From positions 8,838,050 through 8,902,049 of the forward strand of contig NC_053119.1 in assembly GCF_010015445.1 (NCBI RefSeq): a stretch of 64,000 nt of DNA, read 5' to 3'. The notes under the pieces were generated by a model, which was not told where the DNA came from, made no database searches, and saw nothing but the letters and a program-made list of their open reading frames with translations. Below, piece after piece: positions 49,879 through 63,102 of this stretch (position 1 is its first letter; each line of letters starts with the position of its first letter). The position numbers and the translations under genes were made by a program. The stretch comes from Perca fluviatilis. Its lineage: Eukaryota; Chordata; Actinopteri; Perciformes; Percidae.

Positions 49879-52185
49879 ACCATCTTCAATATAACATGCA
49901 TTTTCTGAATTTAATGTTTTAACAATGCAGATGAGCCATTATCTAAAGCTATCTTTTGGAAAATTTTAGGGGAAATCTACTGACACAAATGGACAAATTG
50001 TACTAAAATAAACACCTAAATGTGTATTTTGGATGTTACCTTTCCACTACTTTGAACAAAACTTAGTTATGGAAGGACAATAGCATAAAATTGAAAAATT
50101 GACGTGTGCATTTTTGAATGTAGTGTCTCACCTTGGGCATGCAGACACTAGTTGCATGTTTTGCACATGTTATATGGCTTAGAAAATGATGTCAAAGAGG
50201 CCACACCTATAGGGATTTGGCAACCTATAAACATGCAAACGATACAGAAAATAGATGAAACTCTTTTGGGGCTCTCTGAAAACTGTAGCCACTGACACTC
50301 TGCCTGTTAAATCTGTTTTCTGATGAGTTTGTCCACCACATGTGTGCCTTCACCTCTCACTCTCACATTGTCTTTGCTTTGCTGTATTTGGCTGGAGTGC
50401 TGCACTTTGGGATATGATGTCAGGACAGATGTAGGGCGCACCTGTTGATTTACGCACACAGGCAGGGAGCGATCTGATAGGTTCACGACCCCACCGGCCC
50501 TTATGTGGAAGCATCTGGATGCTGAGATGGTCCTGCTGCCTCTTTAGGTACAGACACCCACTGTATGGAAACCACTCAGGCAGTGTGAAGCACCTCTCTG
50601 CAGCGTTATAAGACAATATTAAAGTGTGTCACCTGCAGTCCTCCTTCAGTCTATTTCACACACTCAAACACTGCAGTCACACTCCCTCAGCAATCAGAGG
50701 AAGCTGGTAGCAGAGGTGCTTTGATTCCAACAGGAAACACCCTCCATTGTTCTTCACTGGTAGCTAACCCACACCCACAGACTGGCCTCACATTGAAATG
50801 TCATTTTTATACCATCTTTCATTGCTGTGACAGGTTTCTGTGTTTTAATATAGCCTTTGTTGTCCCATTTTACATTCCATTTCCATTTTAGGCATTAAGC
50901 TGACACAATAAAAACAGACCAGCTTCACAGAGATGCTGCAGGCACGAGTGTCTTGGGACATTTAAAAATGTCTTTTAATGCCAATTTGCCTGATTCCAGA
51001 GGTTTTTAGTGATGTCTCACTCAGTGAGCTGAAAGCTTGGAGACAGTGATTTGTGGGGTTAGTTTGCAAGCCTCTGTAACCTGCAAACATGCCAGCGGTA
51101 GTCAGTCTGCCAAGCTAGGTGGCTAATTGGCAGTAAAGTTGCCAACTTAGCAACTATCTTGCTACTGTATATTGCAACTTAACAATTTTCTTACCCCAAA
51201 ATGGCACCTTATGCGCTGTGTATCCTTTGTGTGTGTGCATTTTTATCTTGTTTAGAATACATAAAACTAAAAAATACACCAACAATACTACAAGTCTTCC
51301 CTTTTTCCATGAACTAGGGGGCTCCGTTGTGCAAAACGCCACAATTTTTTTCCACAGAGTTTAAGGAATATAGCTTTGCGTTTATAGTATGTTCCCATTT
51401 GCGTTCCACACTTTAAGCTGAAAAACAGCAATCTACATCTTGAACAAATCCTTCAGAGATCTAGCCAATCAAGCAGCGTGATTCATCGCATGAAGATTGC
51501 AAGAGACAGAGTGTCCATGTCAGGCATTGATTCCCACACTACAAAAACCCTCTCCAGTAGTGAGTAGGTGAGTATGCTTCATGGAAATTAAGTTTGTTTA
51601 AAATGTTATGTGACTGGAGGCGGCAGTAGGTTTAAAGAAGTAGAAATGATGAAGATGTACTGTAGCTGGTTAAAAGCTAAATAGCTTTAGGTTTGTCAAG
51701 CTTCAAAAAAAGAAGGATATGGAATATTCAAAACCAAGACTCATTTTTTTGGTTGCACCAATCCATCAAAATGGAAATATTGTTTGTATATGTGCTGATG
51801 TCTTGTGCATCATTTTATTGCATTTCCCCAAAATTCAATCAGACATATTTGGCATCACTGGGAACTTTGGGATCTTCACTGGAGTTTAAAATACAGTTCT
51901 AAGGGGTAAGTGAACATTTGACTGCGCAGCGTGGGTTTGTAATGCGTGACCCACTGTATTATTTTCAAATCACTTAAAACATCCACATGATGTGCAGTAA
52001 CATTTCAAAATCAAGGGCAATGGGTTAAAATTCTAGAGAAGTGGGAGAAATTGGACCATGGAATGTTGACTGTTCTAAAATGCTCTCCTCTACCTTCCTC
52101 ACAGAGGTATCCTTGATCAACACATGGAGCCCCAGCCCAGCTAACTGGGTTTGTACCGGGCAGTAAAAGAAAAGCTTTTAGTTTT
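49879..52185. other. Intergenic stretch
   Basis: About 2.3 kb without a supported gene, RNA or clear transposon. Mostly AT-rich, unique-looking. Confidence 0.4.
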
Positions 52186-52665
52186 AGTGTTGAGTAGTCG
52201 TGTATAAAGTACTTCAAAACAATACTTGAGTAATTAATTTTCTGATATTAAATGTAGTTAATTTTTGAAGTAGAAGTAAAAGTAAAGAAAAACTTTGATT
52301 ATGAATTTTATTGTGGCTTCCTTTTAGGAAAACATAATATTTGGGGTTTCCATTTGGTCTTAAACATTTAAATTCAAAGTCTGACACCAACAGAGAGAAA
52401 AACATAAGAAGAATTGAATTCTCCTTTTTATTTTTTTTATTTCCCTCCAACATATGAAAACATTTCTTGCAAGTAACGAGTAACGAAGATACTTAGTGGA
52501 AATGTATCGGAGTAAACGTATACATTTTATTTAGAAAATGTAGTGGAGTAAAAGTGAAAGCTTCCAGAAATATAAATAACGAAGTAAAGTACAGAAACGT
52601 GAAGATTCTACTTAAGTACAGTTACGAAGTATTTGCACTTTGTTATATTACAACACTGGTGTTAA
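52186..52665. mobile_element. AAGTA-rich hAT-like element
   Basis: GTGTATAAAGTACTTC at the left and TACTTAAGTACAGTTACGAA with TTACAACACTGG at the right resemble the ends of the elements at 22147 and 60265. Motifs AAGTA and AGTAAAAGT recur throughout. The target duplication is not clear, so limits are approximate. Confidence 0.6.
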
Positions 52666-52821
52666 GGTTGCACTTACCCCCTTAACTGACTCTTAGACTC
52701 ATAAACTCTTGCCTTCAGCGATTTTTTTCAGTGCATTCAAACACGAATCGTGGTCATGGGTCTCTTTTATGCCTCTCGATACTGATTGGCTCATCAGCCA
52801 CACCTGCAGGGCCCATAGGAG

Positions 52822-53129
52822 TTAAAGGAATACGCCACTGTTTGTTGAAATAGGGCTTATCATGGTCTCCCCTAGCTGTAGATAGGTGGGCCAACGCATT
52901 TTTTGTGCATGCATTGTTTTAGTCCGGTGCAACACCACTAGTTAGCTTAGCGTAGTGAATGGAATCCTATGTTGCCGGTTAGCATGTTGTGAGTAAAAGT
53001 GAGCCAACAAAAGACAAAAAAACTACCTAATTACTCGCACTGAGACAAAAAATGTATTGGCCCACCTATCTACAGCCAGGGTAGACTGTGATAAGCCCTA
53101 TTTCAACAAACGGTGGCGTATTCCTTTAA
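52822..53129. mobile_element. TTAA-flanked MITE with long inverted ends
   Basis: TTAA at 52822-52825 and 53126-53129. The left end AGGAATACGCCACTGTTTGT and its inverted partner ACAAACGGTGGCGTATTCCT continue pairing for about 70-80 bases with few mismatches. About 300 bp, no ORF. Confidence 0.85.
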
Positions 53130-53206
53130 GTATCCTTCACAATGGGTTAATTGAAGCTGCAGGAGGTTTGAATCAGCAGAAAATAAAGAGGTGGATCCAA
53201 GAGCAG

Positions 53207-53400
53207 CAATGACACTGTCATGAACACATGAACCCTAACCCTAACCCTAACCCTAACCTTAACCCTAACCCTAACCCTAACCTTAACCCTAACTTGTCAT
53301 GACAAAAACCAAATGACACTTAATGACAGAAGCGTTATGTCATAAACGTTTATGACTTGTTTATAATGTTTATGACACGTTCATAACAGTGTCATGTCAC
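53207..53400. mobile_element. Small inverted-end element containing telomere-like repeats
   Basis: CAATGACACTGTCATGAACA on the left and GTTCATAACAGTGTCATGTC on the right are inverted ends. Between them lie the CCCTAA array and a TGACATAA/TTTATGAC-rich part. I recognise the TTTATGACACGTTCATAACA portion as a dispersed fish repeat. Confidence 0.65.
53231..53293. repeat. Interstitial telomere-like (AACCCT)n array
   Basis: About ten and a half units of AACCCT with two CCTTAA variants. Vertebrate telomeres are TTAGGG, but here the array is short and embedded in a dispersed element. Confidence 0.92.
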
Positions 53401-55170
53401 TCTTATGTAGATACCTTCAAGTGAAGTGTTTTCTTTTAAAAAGATATTTTTTAGATCAAATTGGTTCCTCAGTGGCTCTTCGCACAGACTGTAACACCTT
53501 CATTCTACATTCCCCACAACTCAGCCATGATTTGTCAACGTTGCTTGGTTTTTAAACGCAAACAGCATGCTTTTTAATGCCTGAATATTGTCACTTGTCG
53601 ACAGATGTCTGGATTTGGGTTGTGCAGACATCTCGATAGATATTAAAGAACTGTATGTTTGCTCCTGGTGGACATGATCGCTGCAGGAATGTAAGATTGC
53701 AATAACCATAAAAGACATGGTGCGATGTCTTACTTTAAAACAAACTTGGCTTGGAACAAGTAGTCACAAATGTACATCCTCCTGCTTTTTGGTTGAAGAT
53801 TGTACAAGATAAAATTGCAACATAATAAAAATAATTATCTGACTTAAAAAGAGAAGTAAACTAGCACACTTCTTATTGCATTGACAGAGTGGACGGACCG
53901 GTGTGTGGTTTGTACAAATGTTCGCCACGCCCAGTTTTGAAACTGCATTCCACCAAACTGGTCCTATGTATAAAAGACAAATACAGAACAGGTGAGTACA
54001 AAGGAGATTGAAAAAAAAAAAAAAAAATCACAAAAGAGCAGATGGTCCAACTTATATTACAAACATCTATGTTAAGAACTGTGGTAGAATTCGTAATGTT
54101 TATTATCATGTTTATGATGTATGCCACTATAATGACTTAATGTCAGAATGCTGAATTTGGGAAAACTCAGCATTGAGGCCATTTCATTTTCTTTTTCCTT
54201 GAGAAAACTCTGAATTTCCCAAACCTCCAACATCTGTGGAATGCAGATACATATTAACAAACTCCACAGAAACACAGCCCCAACAAGCCTGACGGCGCTG
54301 CCTGGTGCCAGAGCAGGTCGTGTGATAGTTTTGTCTAACAAAGTCTCTGTTCCTAATCTCAGAGAGGCTGAGGAGTATCTGGTATCTGGTTCAAGGCTGC
54401 GGCGTCTATAGGGGTGAAAATGGAGGTCTTGTTTTGACACCGTGGGACAGCTCGCTTTGTTCTTACTTATCTCTTCCTTCTGTAGCTAACCCCCCTACGT
54501 AGTGTTTCCCTGTGATGTCTGGGTGTAAGATAGCAGACCTTAAAAACACACTCTGCTCATCTGAGAGGGTAGTAGAGCCTTCCTTTGGGTAGTGATTTGT
54601 AAAAAATCTGCTGCTCAGTGTTTGTACCCGTTGTTCACCTCCTAAGCCTTTTGAGAGCTAGTGATAAATGTGCAACAGAAAAAAAGACAAGATCCAACAG
54701 GAGGAAGAGGAGGAGGAAAATGTCCAGGGATGCATCCCAAGAGATTGTTATTGTTTTGAATGTGCATTAGTTCAGACGTGGAAAAAAACGGCGGCAATTT
54801 GCCGCACGGTAGTCCGGCGGTGAGGGAGTGTCACAAATGGCCCATTTGTGTGACGTCCTGTTGTGTTCTTTAACCTCCCAATGTAGCACAAGTAAACTTT
54901 ATATTTCACAATTACTGTTTTCCCTAAGATCGTTAATAGATCTCTAGTGTTTCCGACCGCACTTGAAGGCAGAGTTATGTCACAGGAGAGAGAGAAAGAA
55001 AAGAGACGAGTGAGACATAGCGAGTGCTTTGTTGTTGCAGGAAACATTCAGCTATTACACAAACTCCCGGGCAGTTCAGTGCTTGTGTTTCATTTTTTAC
55101 CCTTGTAGTGTTTTAAAACTTTCTTGTGGCAGCGATAGAGGCAGTGATGTTTCCTGTTTCCTGTACGGGA
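53401..55170. other. Intergenic stretch
   Basis: No supported gene. An A17 run lies near 54012. The 122-codon minus-strand frame at 54440-54072 shows no recognised domain. Confidence 0.4.
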
Positions 55171-55174
55171 TTCT

Positions 55175-55445
55175 CACACCGCCTCAAACCATAGCTCAAA
55201 ACACACCGATTGATCTCCGGTTACATGACTGGCCACCGCAGTGTGACGTGGGGTTGCGTTTCTTCAAAAGTTGAGTCGGTCTCAACTTTTCATCGTAGGC
55301 CGGCTGCGTTTTTTTGCATGTGCCCCCTGTGGCAAACCCCACCGCAGCCTAAACGCACTACCACCATTCAAAATGAATGGAAAGACCCGCGTTTTTGACG
55401 GACCGTTCGACGACCGACCTAGGCAGTGTGAATGAGGCTTTAATT
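55175..55445. mobile_element. Probable GC-rich MITE
   Basis: Left CTCACACCGCCTC and right GGCAGTGTGAATGAGGC are loosely inverted. GC- and CpG-rich interior (GTCGACC, GACCGTTCGACGACCGAC) in AT-rich surroundings. Limits uncertain. Confidence 0.45.
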
Positions 55446-55514
55446 AGCAAATTTAAAAAGCATCACAACTGTTAAAAGTCAAACTGTAGAAGTCACAAAT
55501 GTACCACTTTCAGA

Positions 55515-56000
55515 GTGGGTTGCACCACCAGATGTTTAATTTAAACTAAGGTTGCTTACGCTCCGGAGCAGTTTGGTCCGTTTTAATCAAACCCTGGAGC
55601 GTTTCGTGGGATAGTCCGATTCGTCTGGGGTGGTGTAAAAGCTCATTTGAACTCTGTTGCGGATCAAACAACTTAACTCTGGTCCGCTTGGAAATGAGGG
55701 GCTCGGTTCGCTTCCAAGTGCACCAGAGTTTGGTTCACTTCTGGTGAGAACACGCTCCGAACCACATCAATTTGGTGTTGCTCCATTATTTCTGAGATCA
55801 GTAGGTGTCGGCGAGTTTTACTCTGATATTCTGTCCAATAAACAAGCGACCGTTTCGACCCTATTTATTTACAATGTTTGGTGCAGAGAAAAAACAAAAA
55901 ACAAAGTGCAGTCTGAACACAAACCGAGCAACAATGTTGCGACTTCAGCCCCGAATCGCACCAAGTCTACCGAACTATAGTAGTGCCTTGTGCGTCGGTA
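55515..56000. mobile_element. Probable DNA-transposon-like repeat
   Basis: Contains GCTCCGGAGCAGTTTGGTCC, GGTTCGCTTCCAAGTGCACC and GTGAGAACACGCTCCGAACC, which I associate with a repeated fish element; the internal GGTCCG and AACCGAG motifs recur. No transposase and no defined ends. Confidence 0.45.
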
Positions 56001-57160
56001 TCGGACGCTGAGGGCCGTGGCAAAGCTTCAGTATTTGTCGAGTTGGGGACCAATCTGTGAGAGCCGTGTAGAGGCAATCCCAGCCCACTTTTTTACAGTA
56101 TTTTGAGTACAGCACCTTTAACCTTTGAAGAAAAGTCTTCTGTTGGAGCTGATATTAGACAGACGGTCAATGTCTCTGTTAACCAGACTTTTGCTAACTC
56201 CCATGTTTGCTAGAACTTTTCTGCAGCAGTATTTCCTTAAAAACTCAAAATCATTAAAGGCCATTAGGTTCTTATTTTTTTTGCAGGGACTGTGCTTATT
56301 TGCTTCTATCCTTTTAGACAAAAGCAGTATATACGAAACATACTGGGCTAAAACTACGTACATTTTTTAAGATTTGCTGTCAGAAGGAGCTGCTTTCAGT
56401 AGCATCTGCAGAAAAGCTATACTAAACTAATTCCACTTGATCCATGATTATATGATCCTTCCTCCTATTTCAAGGCCAATATGACAGAGTTGATATATTG
56501 TTTCAATTCCGATATTGTCAAAACCTTGCATGTATCTATTACAGTCCATACCATCCACTTATCTTATGAGCATTCGCCCCTCCACCCACCAAACAGTACC
56601 TGGGTGTATTGTTTCTCAGAGAGCCCATGTGATTTGCTGTGCAAAGCCCAAGATTATATTTCAGCCTGAGGCTTTGGAGTGCCCATACGTCTTGGGAGAG
56701 CGAGAATTGGCTCCACGGGGAGACGGCCAAACAAGTAACCACCGACCGGTTTACCTTCTATCCTAACGAATGGCAGTAAGAGGTGAGAAACTCTATCGCA
56801 TATAAAAACACAGAGGCCTCATTTAACACGCTCTGTACCGAGATCCCAGCTTCCGACACCCCGTCTGCAACAGGAAGTAATGGGTTTGTAGCTTTGTGCA
56901 ACCATTTTTGGCCAAAACACCCTGAGATTTGCATGAGAGCCTTTAGTCTAGAAAGATGGAGAGCACCACTTTGTACTCAATTTCCCTTGGCTGCACTGAG
57001 CATTGGATTACTTTCATAATGGTGTTTGATACAGTTTGCTAGGCGTGATTTACAACAGCAATGTTCAGCTTAAAGTTGGGTCCCAACTTTACTGATTTGA
57101 ATGCGTTTGAGTATTTTGTGTGGTCAAGTGACACAATGAAGTACACATTTTCTTCATTTT
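56001..57160. other. Intergenic stretch
   Basis: No gene supported. 56640-56990 is complex and could be conserved non-coding sequence. Confidence 0.3.
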
Positions 57161-57250
57161 GGGCACCTGGGTAGCTCACCTGGTAGAGGGGTCCCCCCTT
57201 TCATGTCTTCATCTGTCCCATAAAAATAAAGGGCTAAAAATAATCATTCC
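57161..57250 (+). mobile_element. Internally deleted SINE copy
   Basis: The head GGGCACCTGGGTAGCTCACC is joined directly to the 3' body CCCCCTTTCATGTCTTCATC and an AAATAAAGGGCTAAAAATAATC tail, so the box B region is deleted. Same family as 39379. Confidence 0.75.
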
Positions 57251-60200
57251 TCTGTGAAGTGCACATAGGGAATGGAGGAGAGGCTCACCGTTGCCACTAA
57301 TTAAAACTAATCACGGAAGGTAATGAGACATCTTAGAACAAAATATGTAATATTTGGAGAAAGATTTTGCTTCTCATTAACAGGGGTGGGGCTTAGAAGG
57401 GGGGCATGGGGTTGCACCGGCCCCCCCTGAAATATGATTTTTTTTAACAGAATATGTCAAGATCAGTTTGGTATTAGTATGTGTGGTCGTGACAGGAAAA
57501 TAATATATTGTTGCTGTACCTTTTAAATCTCCCCAACGCAGTTGTCTGTGCCTTTACTGTTCATGTTAAACAGTAGTTTTGAGTCTGGACAGCCTTAATG
57601 CCTTTCTAGACTTTTCACTGAGATTTGAACATACTACAATGATCATCATCCCACTATGGCTGAGCATCTCTGACTCCACTCAAAGGCACTGACAACTTTG
57701 TCTTTCTCCTATATATCTGTTCACGCTCCGAGAACAGCACGTCTTTCTAATTAGTCGACTGTGCAATATAAGTTTCAAAATTGCCTCGGCGCGCGGAGTT
57801 CTAGACTGCAGTGACTCTCTGTTTGTGCTAATCAGGGACATGAAAGCTTGACGCAGTGTGTCTTCATAACGCACGACTGGCACGCTAAAACGGTATCCAG
57901 GAGCTTATTACTTCCACCTTATTAGCAACCTGAGAAAGCGCATGCAGTTCTTGTAGGAGAAAATTGATACTAAGTGGTGGGATTAACTGGGTGTTATGGT
58001 GACAAATTAGTTTGGGCTTTGTCTTTATTCAACTCCATCTCCAGTCTGAGCAGCAGAAAAATATGTTAGAGCCGCATGAATGTGTGAATTGGGGAATTAT
58101 TGCCTATGAAGCACATTTTTTGCTTTACCTGTGTTGTGTATCAGCTGGGAATTGGCCCAAGCAGATCACACAACTGGTGTACAGGTCAAGACATATTCAG
58201 GGATTCTGATTTGCCTTTGGGGAGTTGTTTGAGTCGTTAATCACTGATGCCAGCCAGGAGAGAATTTCTTCACTCCAAGTTTTCTCACAGCGGTTTTCAG
58301 GTCTCTATGGTTTACCTTTTTTTTTGACTGACATGTGGTTTGTTAACATTTGCCAGGTACCAAGTGTTCTATTGCATCAAACGTTTTTCAGAGAGCCTCT
58401 TAATCACTGATTGACATCCAGTCTCACTTGCAGACAAAAACTGTGTCAAAAACTGCTCAAACCTTCACTCACACTGCCTGTGTTTGCATCATTTTGGACA
58501 TGGTGTCTTATCAATGTCACACGGTCAGTGGGGGTTGGTTTCATAGACTGAAAGCCTGTAATTTGTTGCTGAGCGTGACTGTGACTCCAAGAGCAACACT
58601 GAGCAACACTGAACACTCAGCAAAAAATAGCGCTGTAATAGTATATGTTTTCATGCTCTTTACATTGTCCTGAGCTGTTTGCTAAACTGCCTACTTTTGT
58701 TTTTTTTGGAACAAAGGTTAAAGGTCTGGCCATTAAAAACAGCTCGACTGACTCAGTTTCCTCCCTCTGGACAAGTTACAATCATTTTTCATCTATTTTA
58801 GTTTTAAGCTCAGCAGATTTCAGAGCGCTAAGAACCGCCCAGGACTGGTAAATATCAAAGGCTCTGACGTTTTTGGACAGTGAACTCCGTGCATGTCAAG
58901 TCAAGTTTTGCTGAAAGGTGACTGACTGACAACAAGGTCCAACCTCCATCTAATCAAAAGCCACCTGTAAGCAGTAAACCTGGTGCACGCTGAGCAAACA
59001 ATCAATGCAGGTGTTTCTTTAGGCTTCAGTGCCATGATAACGCATGACTGCACACATTTTATTTTAGTGTTAACTTGGAGTTGTCCAAGCATTAAATCAC
59101 CTCAGTCCTGACCATAACCTCCATAGCTCTTTTTTTCCATTTTACGTCGTCGTTCGTCATATAGCATAGTTACTTCTCTGCGTTTTTATACTTGTTATTG
59201 CTCTGTTCCGTATATCTAACATACACCGTTGCTGGTGCGTTTCTGTCTTAGTATATTCCATCTGCTACTGTTCGCCTTCCTATTCCTCTCAATCCGTCTG
59301 TTGTTGATTTTTTTCCCACTTTAAACCAAAATTTTTTAAATTAATTAACATATTTTGAACCCCGCCATGCATGTCCTATCCTGCAATTTATGACAAATAA
59401 TTTGTGTTTCAGCCCTGTTATTTGAGACGGTCGTTTGTTCAAGCTGCAATTACGACTCATATTTACGTTTATAGTTGCAGCACCCTCTAGTGGCTTCACA
59501 AAGGTGAAGTAGTATAACAGCCAAAACATACCGGGCGAGTAAGCGTGTATAGCAGCGTGGCGCAGCTATTTTCATTTTGGCGCCCCATGTCCACCGCTCA
59601 TCCTGTCTCTTTCTATCAGAGAGAGAGAGAGAGAGAGATCCGAGAGGAGAAGGATCGCTTTGTGACCGGCGCGTAGAAATAAGTGTCCGGTCTCTGGTTT
59701 AGCAATGAGGACGAAAACGCTCCTGTGTGTCGTATTTCCTGCCACGCTGGGCGATAATCTATGGGTCGTATTAGAGGGGAGGAATAAACGACCTATATCG
59801 TCGTATGGATCGAAGGACTTGCTGCGTGATTCGGATCCTCTCCAGATCCTCTTTGGCCCATGCTACTATCTTTCAGCATGTTTCATAAAAATCGGGTAAA
59901 GTAAATTTTCCGTAATCCTGCTGACAAACAAACCAAACCAAAAACATAACCCTGAAATTGTGAAATAATCAAATAGTTATGGTTTGCAACTAAGGATCAT
60001 TATTATTATACAATTTTAATTCAGACAGCTTCTTCTGAGTTGATTGCAGGACTTTATTTAATTTTTTCTTCATCTTTCTTCATTTTTTTATTTCAAAATG
60101 TCCATTTTAAAATAAATGGACAAGTCTTCGGCTGTGAGGCCAGGCGAACAGGGCGGAGCCACTTCTGTAGAGTCTTAAGACCTGCAAACAATGTTATCAT

Positions 60201-60256
60201 CAAAAGAAGCAACATTTCCAATCATGTGTTCCAGTTCTAGGACTCTAGGGCTCTTA
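57251..60256. other. Intergenic stretch
   Basis: No supported gene. 57680-57960 is complex sequence with TAATTAGTCGAC. A (GA)n run lies at 59620-59638, and around 59400-59900 there is a CpG-richer block of unknown type. Short ORFs lack recognisable domains. Confidence 0.35.
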
Positions 60257-60897
60257 CAAATGTGCAGAGGTGTATAAAGTACTAGAGACCCATACTTGAG
60301 TAAAAGTACAAGTGCTCTATCAAAAAAGTGACTTGAGTAGAAGTTGAAGTGCTCTTTAAGCACCACACTTAAGTAGAAGTACTAAAGTATTCAACATTTG
60401 TTGTACTTAAGTATTGCATGTAGTTTATTTTAAAATGTACTACTCAAGTACTGAAAGTAAAAGTACAAGTATTGTGTTATTTAGTTATCCAAGAAAGCAG
60501 TCAAAAGTTTGAATATCATATTGTTTATATTTGTCAAATGTTTAGCCAAGGCTGTAGCCAAAGGAATTAACAAATATGAATTATATTAAAAATAACAAAT
60601 ATTAACAAATACTGAAATAAAATGTACAATTATCACAGTAATTAGCGTACGTAACTAACGTACACACACTGTAACCTACACAGTCTCCGTAGCGTGAGGA
60701 ATTCACAACAGTAACGATGCAGCACATACAAAATCTATCGGAGTAAAAGTATTAAACTCATCGAAAATATGTACTCAAGTAAAAGTAGAAGTAGGAGAAA
60801 AAAATAATACTCCAGTAGAGTACAGATACAGCCTTTTAGTACTTAAGTAGAGTAGTGAAGTAGTTCTACTTCGTTACTATACAGCTCTGCAAATGTG
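60257..60897. mobile_element. hAT-like element with perfect 8-bp target duplication
   Basis: CAAATGTG at 60257-60264 is repeated exactly at 60890-60897. The element begins CAGAGGTGTATAAAGTA and ends TACTATACAGCTCTG, inverted with two mismatches. Subterminal regions are packed with AAGTA(C/G) motifs. 625 bp, no transposase; same style as the element at 22147. Confidence 0.9.
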
Positions 60898-63052
60898 CAA
60901 CCTAATTTTATACATTGCTGACTTACAAGCAACACTCACTCTTTACTTCAATACCGTATTAAGAGCGTGTTTTATTCAAAATCCTTTTTTTTCTCAAGCA
61001 AATCCAGGAAATCTGCTCATTTCACTAAATTGTATGAGATTAGCTGATGAATTACTGTGAGTCAAGCTAAATGCCTCTAAACCGCTGGCTGGAGAAAACA
61101 GTGGGCTATGAACAACAGAAAAGGCCAATTTCTTGTGATGCCATTGTCATCAGCAGCCAAATCAAAGTCAGTTGGTAGTTCATATTTTGTGGATTTTACT
61201 ATATTTAGGGGATAATTAAAATGTTTTTGGCCAAAGGAGGTATCTGGGGTTTACTGGTGAAAAGGAAATTGTCACTTTATCATAATCAAAGTCTAGATAT
61301 AGACAACTTTTTCAGTTTCTTTTTTAGAAATAGAAGCTGAGAATGACTTGGTGCGAGAGCTCAGTGAAGGACTTGTCTCTAATTATTATTTAGAATAGAT
61401 AGATATACAGGGCAACTCAAATCGAATGGAGGTTTTTCAACAAAGAGCTCCTGAGCTCGCAGGTTTCTGTCCAAGCTCATAACGGCTGTGAGTAAATCAG
61501 AGCAGCAATCAGGCAATGTGTTTAGACCAATATTGGGTTCATTAAAGCACACAGATGTGCGCTATGCAAAACGTTCCTGTTAATTCATTTAATTGTTTGC
61601 TGAGTAGTAAAGGCAGGGGAGGAAACACTTTACGTGATTACGTTGTAATTGTCTGTGTGTGTCAAGAATGAAAGGGTGTTGATTTGGTTAACATCATCAT
61701 TTCACCTCTTCTACAGGAGCCTGTGTGTCATATGTTGAGTCTAAACCTGTCCGTTTGGTTTAGAGACAGTCTGCATATACAATAAAGTCCCACTCAAACA
61801 ATTGTAACCTTTTCACCCAAAGTTTGTGTCGGCCTGTATGTGCAAACATGTCAAATCAACAACAGTTACTAAACTGATTGAACTGAACGTGATATATTAT
61901 ATATATATATATATATGTTGCCTTAGTTGAAAAAATTGTAAGGTGTATGTAACCTGCAAAATTAATAACATTTCCACCAGCCTCAGCTGTACTTTGTTTA
62001 GTTAGTAAGCTTATTAAAAAGTGTTAGCATGCTAACACGCTACATGCTAAACATTAGCATGTTAACATTGTCATCAAACATGCTAAGACTTCTGACAATA
62101 GCACAGCCTGTAAAGTACAGCCTAGACTGCCTAGACTGTATAAAAGAATTGGACGTAGTCACAGTGATGTTTTGAAGCCTCAAGTTTGGCATTTTGGCCG
62201 TCGCCATCTTCTTTTGGAACCAGAAGTGACCATATTTGCGCAAAAGGGTGGGGAGGAGCAATAACTGGATCTGACTGACAACCTAAGGACACTATGCACA
62301 GCGCAATGGTAGCACTTGTCAATCACAAGGTAGCCACACGCTAAATCATACCCTGCTTTATCATCTATTCTACTCTAAATGGGACCATTATTTACAAAAT
62401 GAACATCATGCTGTATTGAAGAAGACTTGAAACTAGCAATTGATACGATACACTTATTAGGAGCATGTGTACTGAGCCAAGAAATCAAGTGAGAAGTCAT
62501 TTTCTCATAGCCTTCTATACAATCTGATTTCTTTTAGCAACCAGTGGAGTCGCCCCCTGCTGGCCATTAGAATGAATGCAGGTTCAAGGCACTTCCGCTT
62601 CAGCTTCCCCATCAGGTTACCATTCGGTTTAGGCTCATTAATTAATTTTAATACTGTACAGAAATGATTAAAAACCTATGGTTGTTTGGAACATTAGCCA
62701 AAATCCATAAGATATGTGGCTTAAATTTGCTAAACAAACTGCTATGTCCTGTTATCTGAGGATTTCAATTCAGTAATATAGGTTTAAAATGTGTTTCCTT
62801 TTCAAACTCAACCGAGCTGTCTTTTCAAAAGTATGACTTGTTTTTATGTTATTGTATTATATTGTGTGAAAGGGTAGATGTTCTGTAGGTTTTACAGTCT
62901 CTGTAAAACACAAATTCCACTACAGTTGGGTATAGACTTCTTCTGGCTCCAGCATTCAGTCTTTAAGATGCAATTGAGATGTTGTGAAAACAGTCGAGGT
63001 CAGCCAGAGGATCCTGAGATGAGATATGAACCATATAAACCTCTCTGTATTT

Positions 63053-63057
<5 letters not shown>
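60898..63057. other. Intergenic stretch
   Basis: No supported gene. A (TA)n run lies near 61893-61914, and a GCTAACATGCTAA-type repeat fragment at 62020-62090 (same family as 30420). Confidence 0.4.

Positions 63058-63099
<42 letters not shown>
63058..63099. repeat. (CT)n microsatellite
   Basis: About 20 CT units. Confidence 0.93.

Positions 63100-63102
<3 letters not shown>

Noticed and set aside
53231..53293. Chromosome-fusion scar from telomere-like repeats
   Set aside because: The array is short, in one orientation and embedded in a dispersed element, with no head-to-head junction.
59705..59899. Short ORF starting MRTKTLLCVVFPATL with a signal-like start
   Set aside because: It is only 64 codons, in a block that looks repeat-derived, with no supporting splice or homology evidence.
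60265..60889. Repeated AAGTA motifs as a satellite
   Set aside because: They lie inside an element with inverted ends and an exact 8-bp duplication, so a hAT-like transposon explains them.
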